Shown here: positions 17,195-27,198 of the stretch, one piece after another
Layout: each line of letters begins with the position of its first letter
How positions within the stretch are numbered: the stretch's first letter is position 1
Assembly (NCBI GenBank): GCA_012798485.1
Contig: JAAZND010000027.1
Span: forward strand, 1-32,688
DNA from: Candidatus Beckwithbacteria bacterium
GTDB lineage: Bacteria > Patescibacteriota > Microgenomatia > UBA1400 > UBA1449
Reading direction: 5' to 3'
Length of the DNA: 32,688 nt
Translations under genes and position numbers: made by a program
The notes under the pieces: generated by a model
Databases searched by the model: none
What the model was told of the DNA's origin: nothing
Seen by the model: the letters and a program-made list of their open reading frames with translations, nothing else

Positions 17195-18595
17195 CTAACC
17201 ATAAATTTTCTGTCTTAAGCTTGAGATTTCCTCTCTAATATTTTCTGATTTATTGGCCAATTTATCAATTTTTTCCACAGCATGCATCACGGTTGTGTGA
17301 TCTCTTCCTCCAAACATCATACCAATTTCTGTATATGGCATATTAAGATCGTGTTTTAATAAATACATCGCAAACTGCCTTGGAACCACAATTGGCTTAC
17401 TTCTTTTGGGACCATAAAGAGCGTTAATTGATAAATCAAAATATTTTGACACCCCACTCACTATTTCTTTGGGATTAATATAAACCCTGGGTTTTAAGTT
17501 TTTTTCAGCTGGAATTTCTTGATTGAGTTTTTGCAAAACTATATTTTTTAATGTTTCTGTGGGCTTTATTTCTTGGATAGCGTAAACTTGACTTAAAAAC
17601 CCCTGGAGCTTTCTGGTAGAGGTAATATGTTTGGCAATAATTTGGGCAATATCCATAGGTAAATCTTTTTGCATTTGTTTGGCTTTAATTAATAAAATAG
17701 CTGTTCTTAGTTCAAAATTGGGGGTCTGAATATCGATAGTCAATCCCTCTTCAAATCTTGACCTAAGCCTGTCTTCTAGGAGCTTAATTTCGTGGGGAGG
17801 GCGATCCGAGGTTAGAATTATCTGGCCGCCAGCTGCCCTAATTTCATTAAAGGTGTGGAAAAATTCTTCTTGGACTGTATTTTTGCCGGCAATAAATTGA
17901 ATATCATCAATCAAAAGAATATTAACTTTACGATATTTGTTTCGAAACTTGGGTGTGTTTTTTCCTCTGATAGCCTCAATAATTTCATTGGTAAAGGTTT
18001 CACTCATACAATACTTTAGTTTGGTTTCTGGTTCGTTTTGTAAAATACGAATAGCCACCGCCTGCATAAGGTGAGTTTTTCCCACCCCAACATCCCCATA
18101 TAAAAATAAAGGATTGTAGGCTTTCCCTGGATTTTTGGCTACTGCAATGGCTGCAGCATAAGCCACTTCATTGGTTGGAGAAACAGCAAAATTTTCAAAA
18201 GTATAATCCTTGTTTAGCCCCCCCCTACTAATATTGTTTTTCAAAATATTATCTTGATTTTGTTGTTTGAGGTAATTTTCTGTTGCCTCACTAAATAAAG
18301 GGGTTTCTTGGCCTAGTGAATTGTTTTTGGGGCTTATTTCCTCTTCAATGATTAAATTAATAACACACTGAGAATTTAAAATTAGGCCCAGTGTTTGATG
18401 AAGACTTTTTAAATATTTCCCCTCCAATGTTTGTTTTATAAAGGCATTGGGGCTGGCGATAGTGACAATTTTATTCTCTCCATTTTCCTCAACTGTTTTG
18501 AGGTGGGTGTTTTTAAAAAACAAATTAACAGGGGTATTTCCCAACTCTAGTTCTAATTGTTTAATGGTTTTTTGCCAGACATCATTGTAGTCCAT
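17195..18595 (-). CDS. dnaA: Chromosomal replication initiator protein DnaA
   Basis: NPLFLYGDVGVGKTHLMQAV, ILLIDDIQFIAGK, C-terminal domain IV GGRDHTTVMHAV. Confidence 0.98.
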   Translation of the reverse strand: MDYNDVWQKTIKQLELELGNTPVNLFFKNTHLKTVEENGENKIVTIASPNAFIKQTLEGKYLKSLHQTLGLILNSQCVINLIIEEEISPKNNSLGQETPLFSEATENYLKQQNQDNILKNNISRGGLNKDYTFENFAVSPTNEVAYAAAIAVAKNPGKAYNPLFLYGDVGVGKTHLMQAVAIRILQNEPETKLKYCMSETFTNEIIEAIRGKNTPKFRNKYRKVNILLIDDIQFIAGKNTVQEEFFHTFNEIRAAGGQIILTSDRPPHEIKLLEDRLRSRFEEGLTIDIQTPNFELRTAILLIKAKQMQKDLPMDIAQIIAKHITSTRKLQGFLSQVYAIQEIKPTETLKNIVLQKLNQEIPAEKNLKPRVYINPKEIVSGVSKYFDLSINALYGPKRSKPIVVPRQFAMYLLKHDLNMPYTEIGMMFGGRDHTTVMHAVEKIDKLANKSENIREEISSLRQKIYG

Positions 18596-18616
18596 AATGG
18601 CTTGAACATACCAAAG

Positions 18617-18625
18617 TTATCCACA
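18617..18625 (+). promoter_or_regulatory. DnaA box TTATCCACA upstream of dnaA
   Basis: Exact consensus between dnaA and rpmH. Confidence 0.7.
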
Positions 18626-18728
18626 CAAAGTCAAGAGGAGTTTCCACAAAAAATGTTTTTTATTAGTTTTCATTTTAAAATAAGATGTTATAATAAGTTT
18701 TATAAATAAAATGTTTTTAGTTAGGTCA

Positions 18729-18757
18729 AAGTACTAAGACGAAAAGTACTTATTTTT
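18729..18757 (+). terminator. Terminator-like hairpin / possible attenuator in the rpmH leader
   Basis: AAGTACT-aagacgaaa-AGTACTT followed by ATTTTTT. Confidence 0.5.
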
Positions 18758-18793
18758 TATCGCTTTTTGTTTTTTGTATTTTGTTTTTAAAAA

Positions 18794-18952
18794 GTGCCAA
18801 AAAGAGTTTATCAACCAAAAAAAATTAAACGTATTCGTACTCATGGATTTTTGAAAAGACTTAGTATGGCTTCGGGCTTGGATGTTTTAAAAAGAAGAAG
18901 AGCCAAAGGAAGAGCGAAACTAACGGTTGCCAAAAAATTAAAACAAAAATAA
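18794..18952 (+). CDS. rpmH: 50S ribosomal protein L34 (GTG start)
   Basis: Manual translation [52 protein letters not shown] (52 aa); absent from ORF track. Confidence 0.96.
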   Translation: MPKRVYQPKKIKRIRTHGFLKRLSMASGLDVLKRRRAKGRAKLTVAKKLKQK

Positions 18953-18959
18953 TTAATTA

Positions 18960-19301
18960 ATGCCCTTTGTTTTTACCAAACTACCAAATGATTTGATTTA
19001 TGTGGTTTTAAAAAGTGGTAAAGCAGTTGATTTCACCAATTTTTATTTTAAGTATATAAGCAATCAAGAAATGGGTCTTAGGTGGCAAGTAGTTTTTTCC
19101 TTAAAAATAGATAAAAGAGCTTGTGTACGCAACAAGAACAAGCGAATTGTGAAAGAGTGCGTTAGAATGGCTCTAGTAAATGCTAGAACCAATAAAAATC
19201 TTGATTTATTGATTGTTATAAAAAAAAGAATTGATCTGCTTGATTTTAAAACAATAAAAACTGAAATAGGGCAAGGGATTAACAAACTTAATTATCTTTA
19301 A
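18960..19301 (+). CDS. rnpA: Ribonuclease P protein component
   Basis: Position after rpmH; RACVRNKNKRIVKECVRMAL motif. Confidence 0.9.
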   Translation: MPFVFTKLPNDLIYVVLKSGKAVDFTNFYFKYISNQEMGLRWQVVFSLKIDKRACVRNKNKRIVKECVRMALVNARTNKNLDLLIVIKKRIDLLDFKTIKTEIGQGINKLNYL

Positions 19302-19399
19302 AATTAGACTTGTATTAAGATAATAGCTGCTCAAAATTATCAAAAAATTAATATTATTTATTATAGTTTGTTAGAATTATTTTTTAATAAACCACAACT

Positions 19400-20182
19400 T
19401 TGAATATTTGGTACCTTTTTCTTTACCAACCCCTTGTTAATATTTTAATTTTTGCTTACTTAGCTCTGGGAAATAACTTGGGGCTTGCTATTATTGCCAT
19501 TACCGTTTTAATTAGAATAGCCTTAGTTCCCTTGACAAAGCCCAGTATGGATTCTGCTGCTAAAATGCAGCAACTTCAACCAGAAATAGCAAAATTAAAA
19601 GAGCAGTATAAGGATGATAAACAAGGACTGGCTCAGGCTCAGATGGATTTGTATAAAAAATACAATATAAATCCTTTTGGTGGGCTTGTACCAGTGATTG
19701 TGCAGTTTGTCATTTTGATTGCTTTATTTCAAGCTTTTAACAATGTTTTAAAAACAGATATTGTTATTAACGAATTAAATGGGGTTTTGTATCCATTTTT
19801 AAAATTAGCTGAAAACATTAAACTTAACACCAATTTTTTGTATTTAGATTTAACTAAACCAGATGTTTTCCCTTTACCGTTTAAAATCGGGCCATTGGCT
19901 GTTTTTCCGGGATTTTTTCTAATTCTGGCTGCTGTTTCACAATATTTTTCTTCCAAACTAATGACACCTGCCTTACCCAAGCAAACAGAAAGAAAATTAA
20001 CAGATCAAGAAGAAATGACCACGAGCATGCAAAAACAAATGACATTGTTAATGCCAATTATGACCCTGATTATTGGTTTAAATTTTGCCTCTGGTTTGGT
20101 TTTGTATTGGGTGACTTTTTCTCTTGTGATGATTGCACAGCAATTAATTAGTAAAAACAAAAAGAAGTTAAAAATTAATTAG
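19400..20182 (+). CDS. yidC: YidC/Oxa1-family membrane protein insertase (TTG start)
   Basis: LGNNLGLAIIAITVLIRIALVPLTKPSMDSAAKMQQLQPEIAKLKEQYKDD; oriC gene order. Confidence 0.93.
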   Translation: MNIWYLFLYQPLVNILIFAYLALGNNLGLAIIAITVLIRIALVPLTKPSMDSAAKMQQLQPEIAKLKEQYKDDKQGLAQAQMDLYKKYNINPFGGLVPVIVQFVILIALFQAFNNVLKTDIVINELNGVLYPFLKLAENIKLNTNFLYLDLTKPDVFPLPFKIGPLAVFPGFFLILAAVSQYFSSKLMTPALPKQTERKLTDQEEMTTSMQKQMTLLMPIMTLIIGLNFASGLVLYWVTFSLVMIAQQLISKNKKKLKIN

Positions 20183-20210
20183 CTTAAATTCTGAAGCTTA
20201 GAATTTAAGC
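20182..20210. repeat. 11-bp perfect hairpin between yidC and jag
   Basis: GCTTAAATTCT gaagctt AGAATTTAAGC, no U-tract. Confidence 0.7.
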
Positions 20211-20221
20211 ATTAAAACAAT

Positions 20222-20674
20222 ATGGCAACAGAAATTGTAGAAAGTTTGCAAAAAATCTGCAAAGACTTATTGGAAAAATTAGAAATAAAAGGAAAAATAA
20301 CAATTGAACAAGGTGATGAACGCTATTTGGTTAACTTTGAAGCTGAGGAAACAGGAATGCTGATTGGTTATCATGGAGAAAATATTGAAGCTATTCAAGT
20401 GGTTTTAACCCAGATGATTTATCATCAAACCAAGCAATGGATCCGTATTGATGTTAACGTGGGTGATTACTGGCAGAAAAGAGAAGAAAAATTAAAAGCC
20501 ATGGCTGATCGAGCAGTAGAAGAGGTTTTGTTTTCCAATAAAAGTTGTACTATGCCAGAGATGACAAGCAAGGAAAGAAGAATTGTGCATCTTTATCTTA
20601 AGGAAAAAGTCGAAGTTAAGACCGAGTCTGTGGGTGAGGGTGAGGCAAGAAGATTGGTGATTTTCCCTCAGTAA
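20222..20674 (+). CDS. jag: KH/R3H-domain RNA-binding protein (Jag/SpoIIIJ-associated)
   Basis: GMLIGYHGENIEAIQVVL (KH), MTSKERRIVHLYLKEKVEVKTESVGEGEARRLVIFP (R3H). Confidence 0.92.
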   Translation: MATEIVESLQKICKDLLEKLEIKGKITIEQGDERYLVNFEAEETGMLIGYHGENIEAIQVVLTQMIYHQTKQWIRIDVNVGDYWQKREEKLKAMADRAVEEVLFSNKSCTMPEMTSKERRIVHLYLKEKVEVKTESVGEGEARRLVIFPQ

Positions 20675-20705
20675 TTTCTTTTGTCTGCAAAATGGGTTAA
20701 AATGA

Positions 20706-20736
20706 AAGAGTGTTTTTTTACAAACACTCTTTTTTT
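20706..20736 (+). terminator. Rho-independent terminator
   Basis: AGAGTGTTTttttacAAACACTCT + TTTTTT. Confidence 0.85.
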
Positions 20737-21984
20737 ATGAAAATCAATTTAACAGATTTTAAAACTAGAATATTTATCAATACTTCCTCTCAATTACTAT
20801 CCAGAGGTTTTATTATCCTCACCAGTCTTTTAACTACTCTACTACTTAGGCGTTATCTTGGACAAAGCGGCTATGGTTTGTATGTTTACATTTTAAATTT
20901 TGTGATGCTTTTGGTAGCCTTTACTGATATGGGATTACACTTAACCACAGTTAGAGAAGTGGCTGTTAAAGAGGAAAAAGAAAAAACTTTAGGAACAGCT
21001 GTGTTTGTTAGTGTTTTACTGCTTTTTTTAGTTTTAGTTTTTTTATTATTATTTTTTCAACTTGATTTATTGCCAACCAACATCAAGTCTTCTTTGTTAA
21101 TTTTAGTTTTTTTATTTAGCTTTTTGGCCCTGAAGGAGATTTTTGTTACTGTTTTACATTCTCTGGAGAAATTATATTTAAGTAGTTTTTTAAGTCTTAT
21201 TTTTGGAGTGATTCAATTACTAACTATAGCTTTAGTTATTTTAAGCAAAAAAGGAATATGGGAAGTTTTTCTTTACAATCTTATTGGTTTTGCTTTGGTT
21301 TTAATTATCAATTTTCTTTTAATGTTTCGAAAAAAATTATTTGTTTTTAATTTTAATTTAAAACAAGCTAAAGGTTTATTTTTTAAAGCCGTGCCCTTAG
21401 GTGGAATGCTGGTTTTATTTACCATTTATTCAAAAATAGATACTTTGCTTATTGAGCATTTTTATTCTGTGGCAGAAGTTGGGGTTTATGGGTTGTGCTA
21501 CAAAATTTACGATAATCTGGTTTTACCAGCAGCTTTTTTAATGAATGCTTTTTTACCAGAATTTAGTAAGCTGGTTAACAAAGACAGAATCGCCTTACTG
21601 AAAATTAGTAAGGTTAGCGCTTTTATTTTACTTGCTACATCTATTGTTTTGTTTGTTATCGTTTATTTGTTGTCTCCTTTTATTTTTAAGATTTTAACAG
21701 GCGAGAGTGGGGGACCAGAAGTTTTGATTTTAAGAGTTTTAGCCATTTCTTTATTTTTTGCCTATCTTAATCATTTAACCGGCTATTTAATTATAGCCTT
21801 GGGAAAACAGATTGTTTCTCTAAAAATTTCTATATTAGCATTACTTTTCAACTTTGTTTTCAACTGGTTTTTTCTCCCGGTTTACGGGATTGTGGCAAGC
21901 GCGGCGATTACTGCTTTGACGGAATTTTTGGTTTTGTTTTTTTCATTTCTTGCCATCAGAAAAAGTTTTATAAAAGTTGATTAA
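20737..21984 (+). CDS. Polysaccharide flippase / Wzx-type membrane protein
   Basis: Multi-TM, SQLLSRGFIILTSLLTTLLLRRYLGQSGYGLY; start corrected to 20737 because the ORF-track start lies in the terminator. Confidence 0.82.
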   Translation: MKINLTDFKTRIFINTSSQLLSRGFIILTSLLTTLLLRRYLGQSGYGLYVYILNFVMLLVAFTDMGLHLTTVREVAVKEEKEKTLGTAVFVSVLLLFLVLVFLLLFFQLDLLPTNIKSSLLILVFLFSFLALKEIFVTVLHSLEKLYLSSFLSLIFGVIQLLTIALVILSKKGIWEVFLYNLIGFALVLIINFLLMFRKKLFVFNFNLKQAKGLFFKAVPLGGMLVLFTIYSKIDTLLIEHFYSVAEVGVYGLCYKIYDNLVLPAAFLMNAFLPEFSKLVNKDRIALLKISKVSAFILLATSIVLFVIVYLLSPFIFKILTGESGGPEVLILRVLAISLFFAYLNHLTGYLIIALGKQIVSLKISILALLFNFVFNWFFLPVYGIVASAAITALTEFLVLFFSFLAIRKSFIKVD

Positions 21985-21999
21985 CAACTTGAGGGTTTT

Positions 22000-23199
22000 A
22001 TGGATAAGCTTCAAATTCTTAAAAAGCTACAAATTCTAAGTTTTTATCTTGTGCTTATTTTGCTACCTACCCAACTAGGAAAACACTATTGGCTCTCTGA
22101 GTCTTTGGTTAGGGGATTTAGAGTTGATTATGTGACTATTTGTTTTTATCTGACTGATTTTTTAATCTTGATTTTTGTAAGCCTGGAATTTTTACTTAAT
22201 AAAAAGATTAAGAAGCAATTTTTTTACCTTCCTTTAATTATTTTAACCTGGAATTTTATACAGCTGTTTTGGACGCCGTTGAAGATTTTTCAAGTCTTCT
22301 TTAGTGTAAAAGTTTTTATATTTTTAATTTTTGCCTTAATTGTTGCCAGAAAAAAATTTAATTTTTCTGTTATCTCTAAGATTTTTAGCTTTCAACTTCT
22401 GTTTCTATTTTTATTAAGTTTAGCGCAGTTTTTACTAACTCATTCTGTGGATGGTATTTTTTATTTTCTGGGAGAAAGACGTTTTAATCTTTTAACACCC
22501 GGAATTGCCCAAGAAAATTTGGGTGGCAGACTTTGGCTTAGGCCTTATGCCACTTTTTCTCACCCTAATGTTTTGGCTGGATATGTAGTTTTAGTTTTAA
22601 CTTTTCTTCTGTTAAATTTAAAAAAGGTCAATTTAAAACTAGTTTTAATTTCCTTGTTAGCTGGAATATTAACGCTTATGTTAACCTTTTCAGTAGCTGG
22701 TATGGCGGTTTTTTTAATTGCCGGGATATTATTGCTATTACTAAAATTTAAAGAAGGCTTTCTTTTGCAAAATAGTAAAAAAATGCTCTTACTGAGTTTG
22801 GTTTTCAGTTTTTTGGCTCCAATCTTACTTTTGTTATTTTCAGACAACAATGAAGCAGTGTGGTTGAGAAATTTAATTTTTTTAAACAATTTACAAAACT
22901 TACCACAAAATTTTTTGCTTGGAGTTGGCTGGTTTGGTAATTTAGTTTTGAAAAATCCCAATCTTTCTGTTAAATCGGTCCAACCAATTCACAATTTTTT
23001 TTGGCAGCTGCTTTTTTCTGTAGCAATTTTGCCGTTAGCCTTACTTATGGTTAAATATGGTAGGAGGTTTATAAATAATTTAACTAAGCAGCAAGTGATT
23101 CTATTAATTTTAATTTGCTTACTTGGGGCTTTTGATCACTACTTATTAAGTTCTCAACAAGGTATACTCCTTATGCTAGTTTTACTCTGCTTAAAATAG
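22000..23199 (+). CDS. O-antigen ligase/polymerase-like membrane protein
   Basis: Multi-TM with RLWLRPYATFSHPNVLAGYVVLVL motif. Confidence 0.75.
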   Translation: MDKLQILKKLQILSFYLVLILLPTQLGKHYWLSESLVRGFRVDYVTICFYLTDFLILIFVSLEFLLNKKIKKQFFYLPLIILTWNFIQLFWTPLKIFQVFFSVKVFIFLIFALIVARKKFNFSVISKIFSFQLLFLFLLSLAQFLLTHSVDGIFYFLGERRFNLLTPGIAQENLGGRLWLRPYATFSHPNVLAGYVVLVLTFLLLNLKKVNLKLVLISLLAGILTLMLTFSVAGMAVFLIAGILLLLLKFKEGFLLQNSKKMLLLSLVFSFLAPILLLLFSDNNEAVWLRNLIFLNNLQNLPQNFLLGVGWFGNLVLKNPNLSVKSVQPIHNFFWQLLFSVAILPLALLMVKYGRRFINNLTKQQVILLILICLLGAFDHYLLSSQQGILLMLVLLCLK

Positions 23200-23220
23200 T
23201 TTTTCCTGTATAATCTGCTT

Positions 23221-23655
23221 ATGTCTATTTTCAAACAAATTATTATTAATACTGACGGTGGCGCCAGAGGAAATCCTGGACCAGCCGCTATTGGTATTGT
23301 TTTCACAAATGAAAATAATATTTTGCATGAATATGGAGAATATATTGGAGAAAGTACGAATAATATGGCAGAATATTTAGCTTTGAAAAAAGCTTTGGAA
23401 ATTTTTTTACAAAAAGAATTTAAGACAATTGAACTGGTATTTTTGTTGGATTCAGAACTCGTAGTCAGACAGCTGAACGGCCAGTACAAAGTTAAAAACG
23501 TGGAATTAAAAGTGATTTTTAACCAAATTGTAAATTTATTACAAAAAATTAAACAAGCTGGTGTGCAAACAATTGTCATTAAACACATTTTGAGAAATTT
23601 AAATAAAAGAGCTGATCAATTGGTTAATCAAGCTATTGATGATCAGTTAAATTAA
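23221..23655 (+). CDS. RNase H family protein
   Basis: INTDGGARGNPGPAAIGIV, STNNMAEYLALKKALE, LDSELVVRQLNGQYKVKN, LNKRADQLVNQA. Confidence 0.92.
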   Translation: MSIFKQIIINTDGGARGNPGPAAIGIVFTNENNILHEYGEYIGESTNNMAEYLALKKALEIFLQKEFKTIELVFLLDSELVVRQLNGQYKVKNVELKVIFNQIVNLLQKIKQAGVQTIVIKHILRNLNKRADQLVNQAIDDQLN

Positions 23656-23870
23656 GATTTATCTCTTCATGTTTCTATTTGCCAGACAAAAGCACAAAAT
23701 TTTATTGGGTAGGCTTTATAATTTCTTTCTTGATATTTACTCTTCGAATACGCTATGATGTTGGTAGATTCAAAATTAAAAATAGCGCTCGAATTATATC
23801 CGCATAATTTAAGCAATGATTTTATAGATTAAATTTAACAAAATACTTATTTTTTAATAAACGCTGCCCA

Positions 23871-26800
23871 ATGTCTCAATCTTTAGAAAAATACCAGAAC
23901 AAAGATAAAGATTTAATTACTATTTTAGTAGGTGGTGGAGCTGGTTTTGTCGGTTCTCATCTTTGCCAAATGCTTTTGGAGCAAAACTGTTATGTTTATT
24001 GTGTTGATAACTTTTTAAGTGCTAAAGAAAAAAATATTAAAACTTGTTTAGCTAACCCTCGTTTTAAACTGATTAAGCATGATCTTTCCGAAAAGAATAG
24101 TTTAAGGATTGACAGACCCTTGGATTACGTTTTTCATCTTGCTGGTATAGAGCCATATATCAATGGACTCAATTTAGACTTACCCACCTTGATGGTTAAT
24201 TCTTTTGGTACAAGAACTTTATTAAATCTGGCTCACAAACACCAAGCCAAATTTTTGTTGGGTTCTTCTGAAGATATTTTTCATGAATTTCATCCTGGAC
24301 CTAAATTTACTGATTATTTTCAAAATAGAATCAATGAGGGAGAAACAATTTTTGCTCAGGCTAAAAAATTTGCTGAAGAACTAGTGGTTGAGTTTGCCAA
24401 AGAAAAAAATCTGGATGCCAGAATTGTCAGAATGGGTTTTGTCTATGGGCCAAGACTAAATATTCAAAGCGGTAATCTGATGGTTAAAATGATGGCCCAA
24501 GCTGTATTTGAAAATAGAGTTTTTCTGCCTAATGATGGAATGTCGATTATTTATCCGACTTTTATCAGTGATGTGGTTTTTGGCATGATCAAAGCCATGT
24601 TTTCCCAAAGTAGTAAAGGTAGAATTTATGGCTTGATTAATCCGGAACCCAAGACTTTGTTGCAAATTGCTTATACTCTTAAGGATTTATTACAAGTAGA
24701 TTTAAAGTTTAATTTTTATCAAGATCCAGCCATTTCCAAGGATTTAAAACTTAAACAGGAGATTTTGCAAAGTCAAGAAGCCTTGGGCTGGTATGCTCGG
24801 GTAGATCTTGAAAAAGGATTACAAAAAACAATTGAGTGGTTAAAAACTCAGACAGATATTAAAAATTATTTAACCCAGCATCAAGATAAACGCCTAAGTT
24901 CAGTCAAAGTCGCACAAATAACAAGACCAATTGTGAGCATTGTTGAGGAAAAGAAAGAAAAACCACAAGTAATTTTAAATCAGAATAGAATTGTTAATAA
25001 AACCATTTTAGAGCCCCAAAGACTGGTAGAGCAGAGCAGTAATCTCAATCCACCCAATTTTTCTATAGCGACTCATTATCAGACAGAACCAGTCAAAGTT
25101 AATTTACCCAATCCTGTTAATAGTTTTAATAACTTAAAAAAAGAAATACTACCGTCTCATTTTTCTTCGCTTACTATTCAGCCAGCAGTCATTAATTTCC
25201 CTTTCTGGCATAAACTTAAAGAGTTATTTACACCCAAAATTAAATCCAATTTTAAAAACCAAGAACAGCCCAAAAACAAGGTTAAAATATTTAAGTTTTT
25301 TATAGCTTCCTGCTTATTTTTTCTGGTTTTAGTTTTATTTTTTTCTCCACTGCTTATTTTTAGATTATCAACGTCTTTTAGTTTATCCAGTTTAGCTGAA
25401 GCTGAAAAATACTACGAACAACATGAATTTGCAGTTATGCAAAAAAAGATTGAAAAAACAAGTCAAATATGGAAAAAAACTAATAATCTATACGCCTTAG
25501 CTTCGTGGCAAAATAATTTGTTGAATTTAAATTTTAGTGATGAAGTACTGTTTTACCAAAACCACATGGACGAAATAGCTTTGATTTTTACTAAACTGAA
25601 TGAAGTTAATAATAACTTGGAACAATTACATAATATTATTTTTGGCAAAGAATTGGGGGACAGTAAACAATTTTTAGAAAATATTAACCTAGAGCTGAAT
25701 ACTATTATGCAGACCAGCTCCATTCTTAAGGCCGAAAATGGTTCAAGAGTCGAAAACCTTAGTCTGTTTCAAAAAATTGAAGAGATGAGGAGCAAAACAG
25801 AACAGGGTTTGATTTTTGCTCAAATTGTTCCAGATATTTTTGCCTTTAATGATAAGAAAAAAATCATGTTTTTAATCCAAGATAGTCAGGAATTGAGACC
25901 AACTGGAGGATTTATTGATAGCGTGGGAATCGCAACAATTGAAAAAGGTAAAATTTTAGATTTTGAGGTGAAGAATGTCTATCAGCTTGATGCTTTACTA
26001 AAAGGGAAAGTTGAGCCTCCTGAGGAATTAGTAAAGTATTTAAAAGAGAAAAACTGGTATTTGCGTGATAGTAATTTTGATCCAGATTTTAGTCAATCAG
26101 CTTATCAAGCTTTATGGTTTTTGGATAAAGAAATGGGCATTACTGCCGACGGAGTAGTAGCAGTTAACCTGGATTTTTTCAAAAAAATATTGAGTCAAAC
26201 TGATGGTGTCTTTTTACCTGAGTTTAACGAAACCATTACGGCTGATAATTTTTTAAGTAGAGTCAATCAATATGCTGAATTAAATCTTTTTGATGGTCAA
26301 AATAACAACCAGAAAAGTTTTTTACAAACCTTTAGTGAGCATTTTTTTGAGAAGTTAAAAGTGTTTCCTACAAATCAGAGACAAAATTTAGTTTTACAAA
26401 CAGTGAAAGCTTTTGAAGAAAAAGATTTATTAATGCTGTTGCCGGATACCAATAGTGCAGCAGTTTTGGCAGCTCAAGGCTGGGATGGGACTTTACGTGA
26501 AACTCCAAATGAGCTTTTGGAGTTTGGCAAAGTGAATGTGGCTGATTATCTGATGATAGTTGATACTAATGTGGGGATTAATAAGGCAAATTATTTGGTT
26601 CAGAGAAACTTGAAACACAATATTATTATTGATGAAGGCGGTAATGTAAAAGTGGAAGCTGCTGTTAATCTGCAAAATCTAGCTTCCTCTCAAGTTTGGC
26701 CAAACGGAACTTATAAAAATTACTTACGTTTTTATTTGCCTAGTCAGGCTAAATTTAACACTTTGACTTTAGATGATAAGAAAATTTTTTCCTCCAAAAT

Positions 26801-27116
26801 AGAACTGGAGAAAATTGGCACTAAACAAGTGGTGGGAACTTTAGTAGAGATTAAACCTCAAGAAAATACTACTATAAAATTGACCTACATGCTTAGTGGT
26901 AAAATTTCCTTGAATAATCAATCTAATTACGTTTTTTATCTACAGAAACAGCCAGGGATAGGTGCCCCTAATGTGACAGTGAAAATCAATTATCCACAAG
27001 CTTTAAAAGTGGCTAAGCTTTCATCAGAAGCAACGATGCAAAATAATAGTTTGCAGTTTTTGGCTACTCTTAATAAAGATCGAGTCTTTGCAGTTTCCTT
27101 TTCTCCTAAAAACTGA
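23871..27116 (+). CDS. Fusion: NAD-dependent epimerase/dehydratase-like (SDR) N-terminus + TM + DUF4012 C-terminus
   Basis: GGAGFVGSHLCQML Rossmann motif; central TM (FFIASCLFFLVLVLFFSPLLIF); FLIQDSQELRPTGGFIDSVGIATIEKGKILDFEV typical of DUF4012. Confidence 0.8.
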   Translation: MSQSLEKYQNKDKDLITILVGGGAGFVGSHLCQMLLEQNCYVYCVDNFLSAKEKNIKTCLANPRFKLIKHDLSEKNSLRIDRPLDYVFHLAGIEPYINGLNLDLPTLMVNSFGTRTLLNLAHKHQAKFLLGSSEDIFHEFHPGPKFTDYFQNRINEGETIFAQAKKFAEELVVEFAKEKNLDARIVRMGFVYGPRLNIQSGNLMVKMMAQAVFENRVFLPNDGMSIIYPTFISDVVFGMIKAMFSQSSKGRIYGLINPEPKTLLQIAYTLKDLLQVDLKFNFYQDPAISKDLKLKQEILQSQEALGWYARVDLEKGLQKTIEWLKTQTDIKNYLTQHQDKRLSSVKVAQITRPIVSIVEEKKEKPQVILNQNRIVNKTILEPQRLVEQSSNLNPPNFSIATHYQTEPVKVNLPNPVNSFNNLKKEILPSHFSSLTIQPAVINFPFWHKLKELFTPKIKSNFKNQEQPKNKVKIFKFFIASCLFFLVLVLFFSPLLIFRLSTSFSLSSLAEAEKYYEQHEFAVMQKKIEKTSQIWKKTNNLYALASWQNNLLNLNFSDEVLFYQNHMDEIALIFTKLNEVNNNLEQLHNIIFGKELGDSKQFLENINLELNTIMQTSSILKAENGSRVENLSLFQKIEEMRSKTEQGLIFAQIVPDIFAFNDKKKIMFLIQDSQELRPTGGFIDSVGIATIEKGKILDFEVKNVYQLDALLKGKVEPPEELVKYLKEKNWYLRDSNFDPDFSQSAYQALWFLDKEMGITADGVVAVNLDFFKKILSQTDGVFLPEFNETITADNFLSRVNQYAELNLFDGQNNNQKSFLQTFSEHFFEKLKVFPTNQRQNLVLQTVKAFEEKDLLMLLPDTNSAAVLAAQGWDGTLRETPNELLEFGKVNVADYLMIVDTNVGINKANYLVQRNLKHNIIIDEGGNVKVEAAVNLQNLASSQVWPNGTYKNYLRFYLPSQAKFNTLTLDDKKIFSSKIELEKIGTKQVVGTLVEIKPQENTTIKLTYMLSGKISLNNQSNYVFYLQKQPGIGAPNVTVKINYPQALKVAKLSSEATMQNNSLQFLATLNKDRVFAVSFSPKN

Positions 27117-27160
27117 TAAAATACGCTTATCATTATTCAAATTTAAATATTTAAACGGAC

Positions 27161-27190
27161 TTAATCTTTAAGATTATATTTAAAGATTAA
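27161..27190 (+). repeat. 11-bp perfect inverted repeat just upstream of the L25 gene
   Basis: TTAATCTTTAA gattatat TTAAAGATTAA. Confidence 0.65.
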
Positions 27191-27198
27191 ACTAGGAA

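Noticed and set aside
19064-19980. Minus ORFs 19064-19285 and 19729-19980
   Set aside because: Antisense to rnpA and yidC
22560-23588. Minus ORFs 22560-22961 and 23154-23588
   Set aside because: Antisense to O-antigen ligase-like and RNase H genes
23656-23870. 215-nt intergenic gap as a possible ncRNA or gene remnant
   Set aside because: No cloverleaf, terminator, recognisable motif or coding signal found by eye
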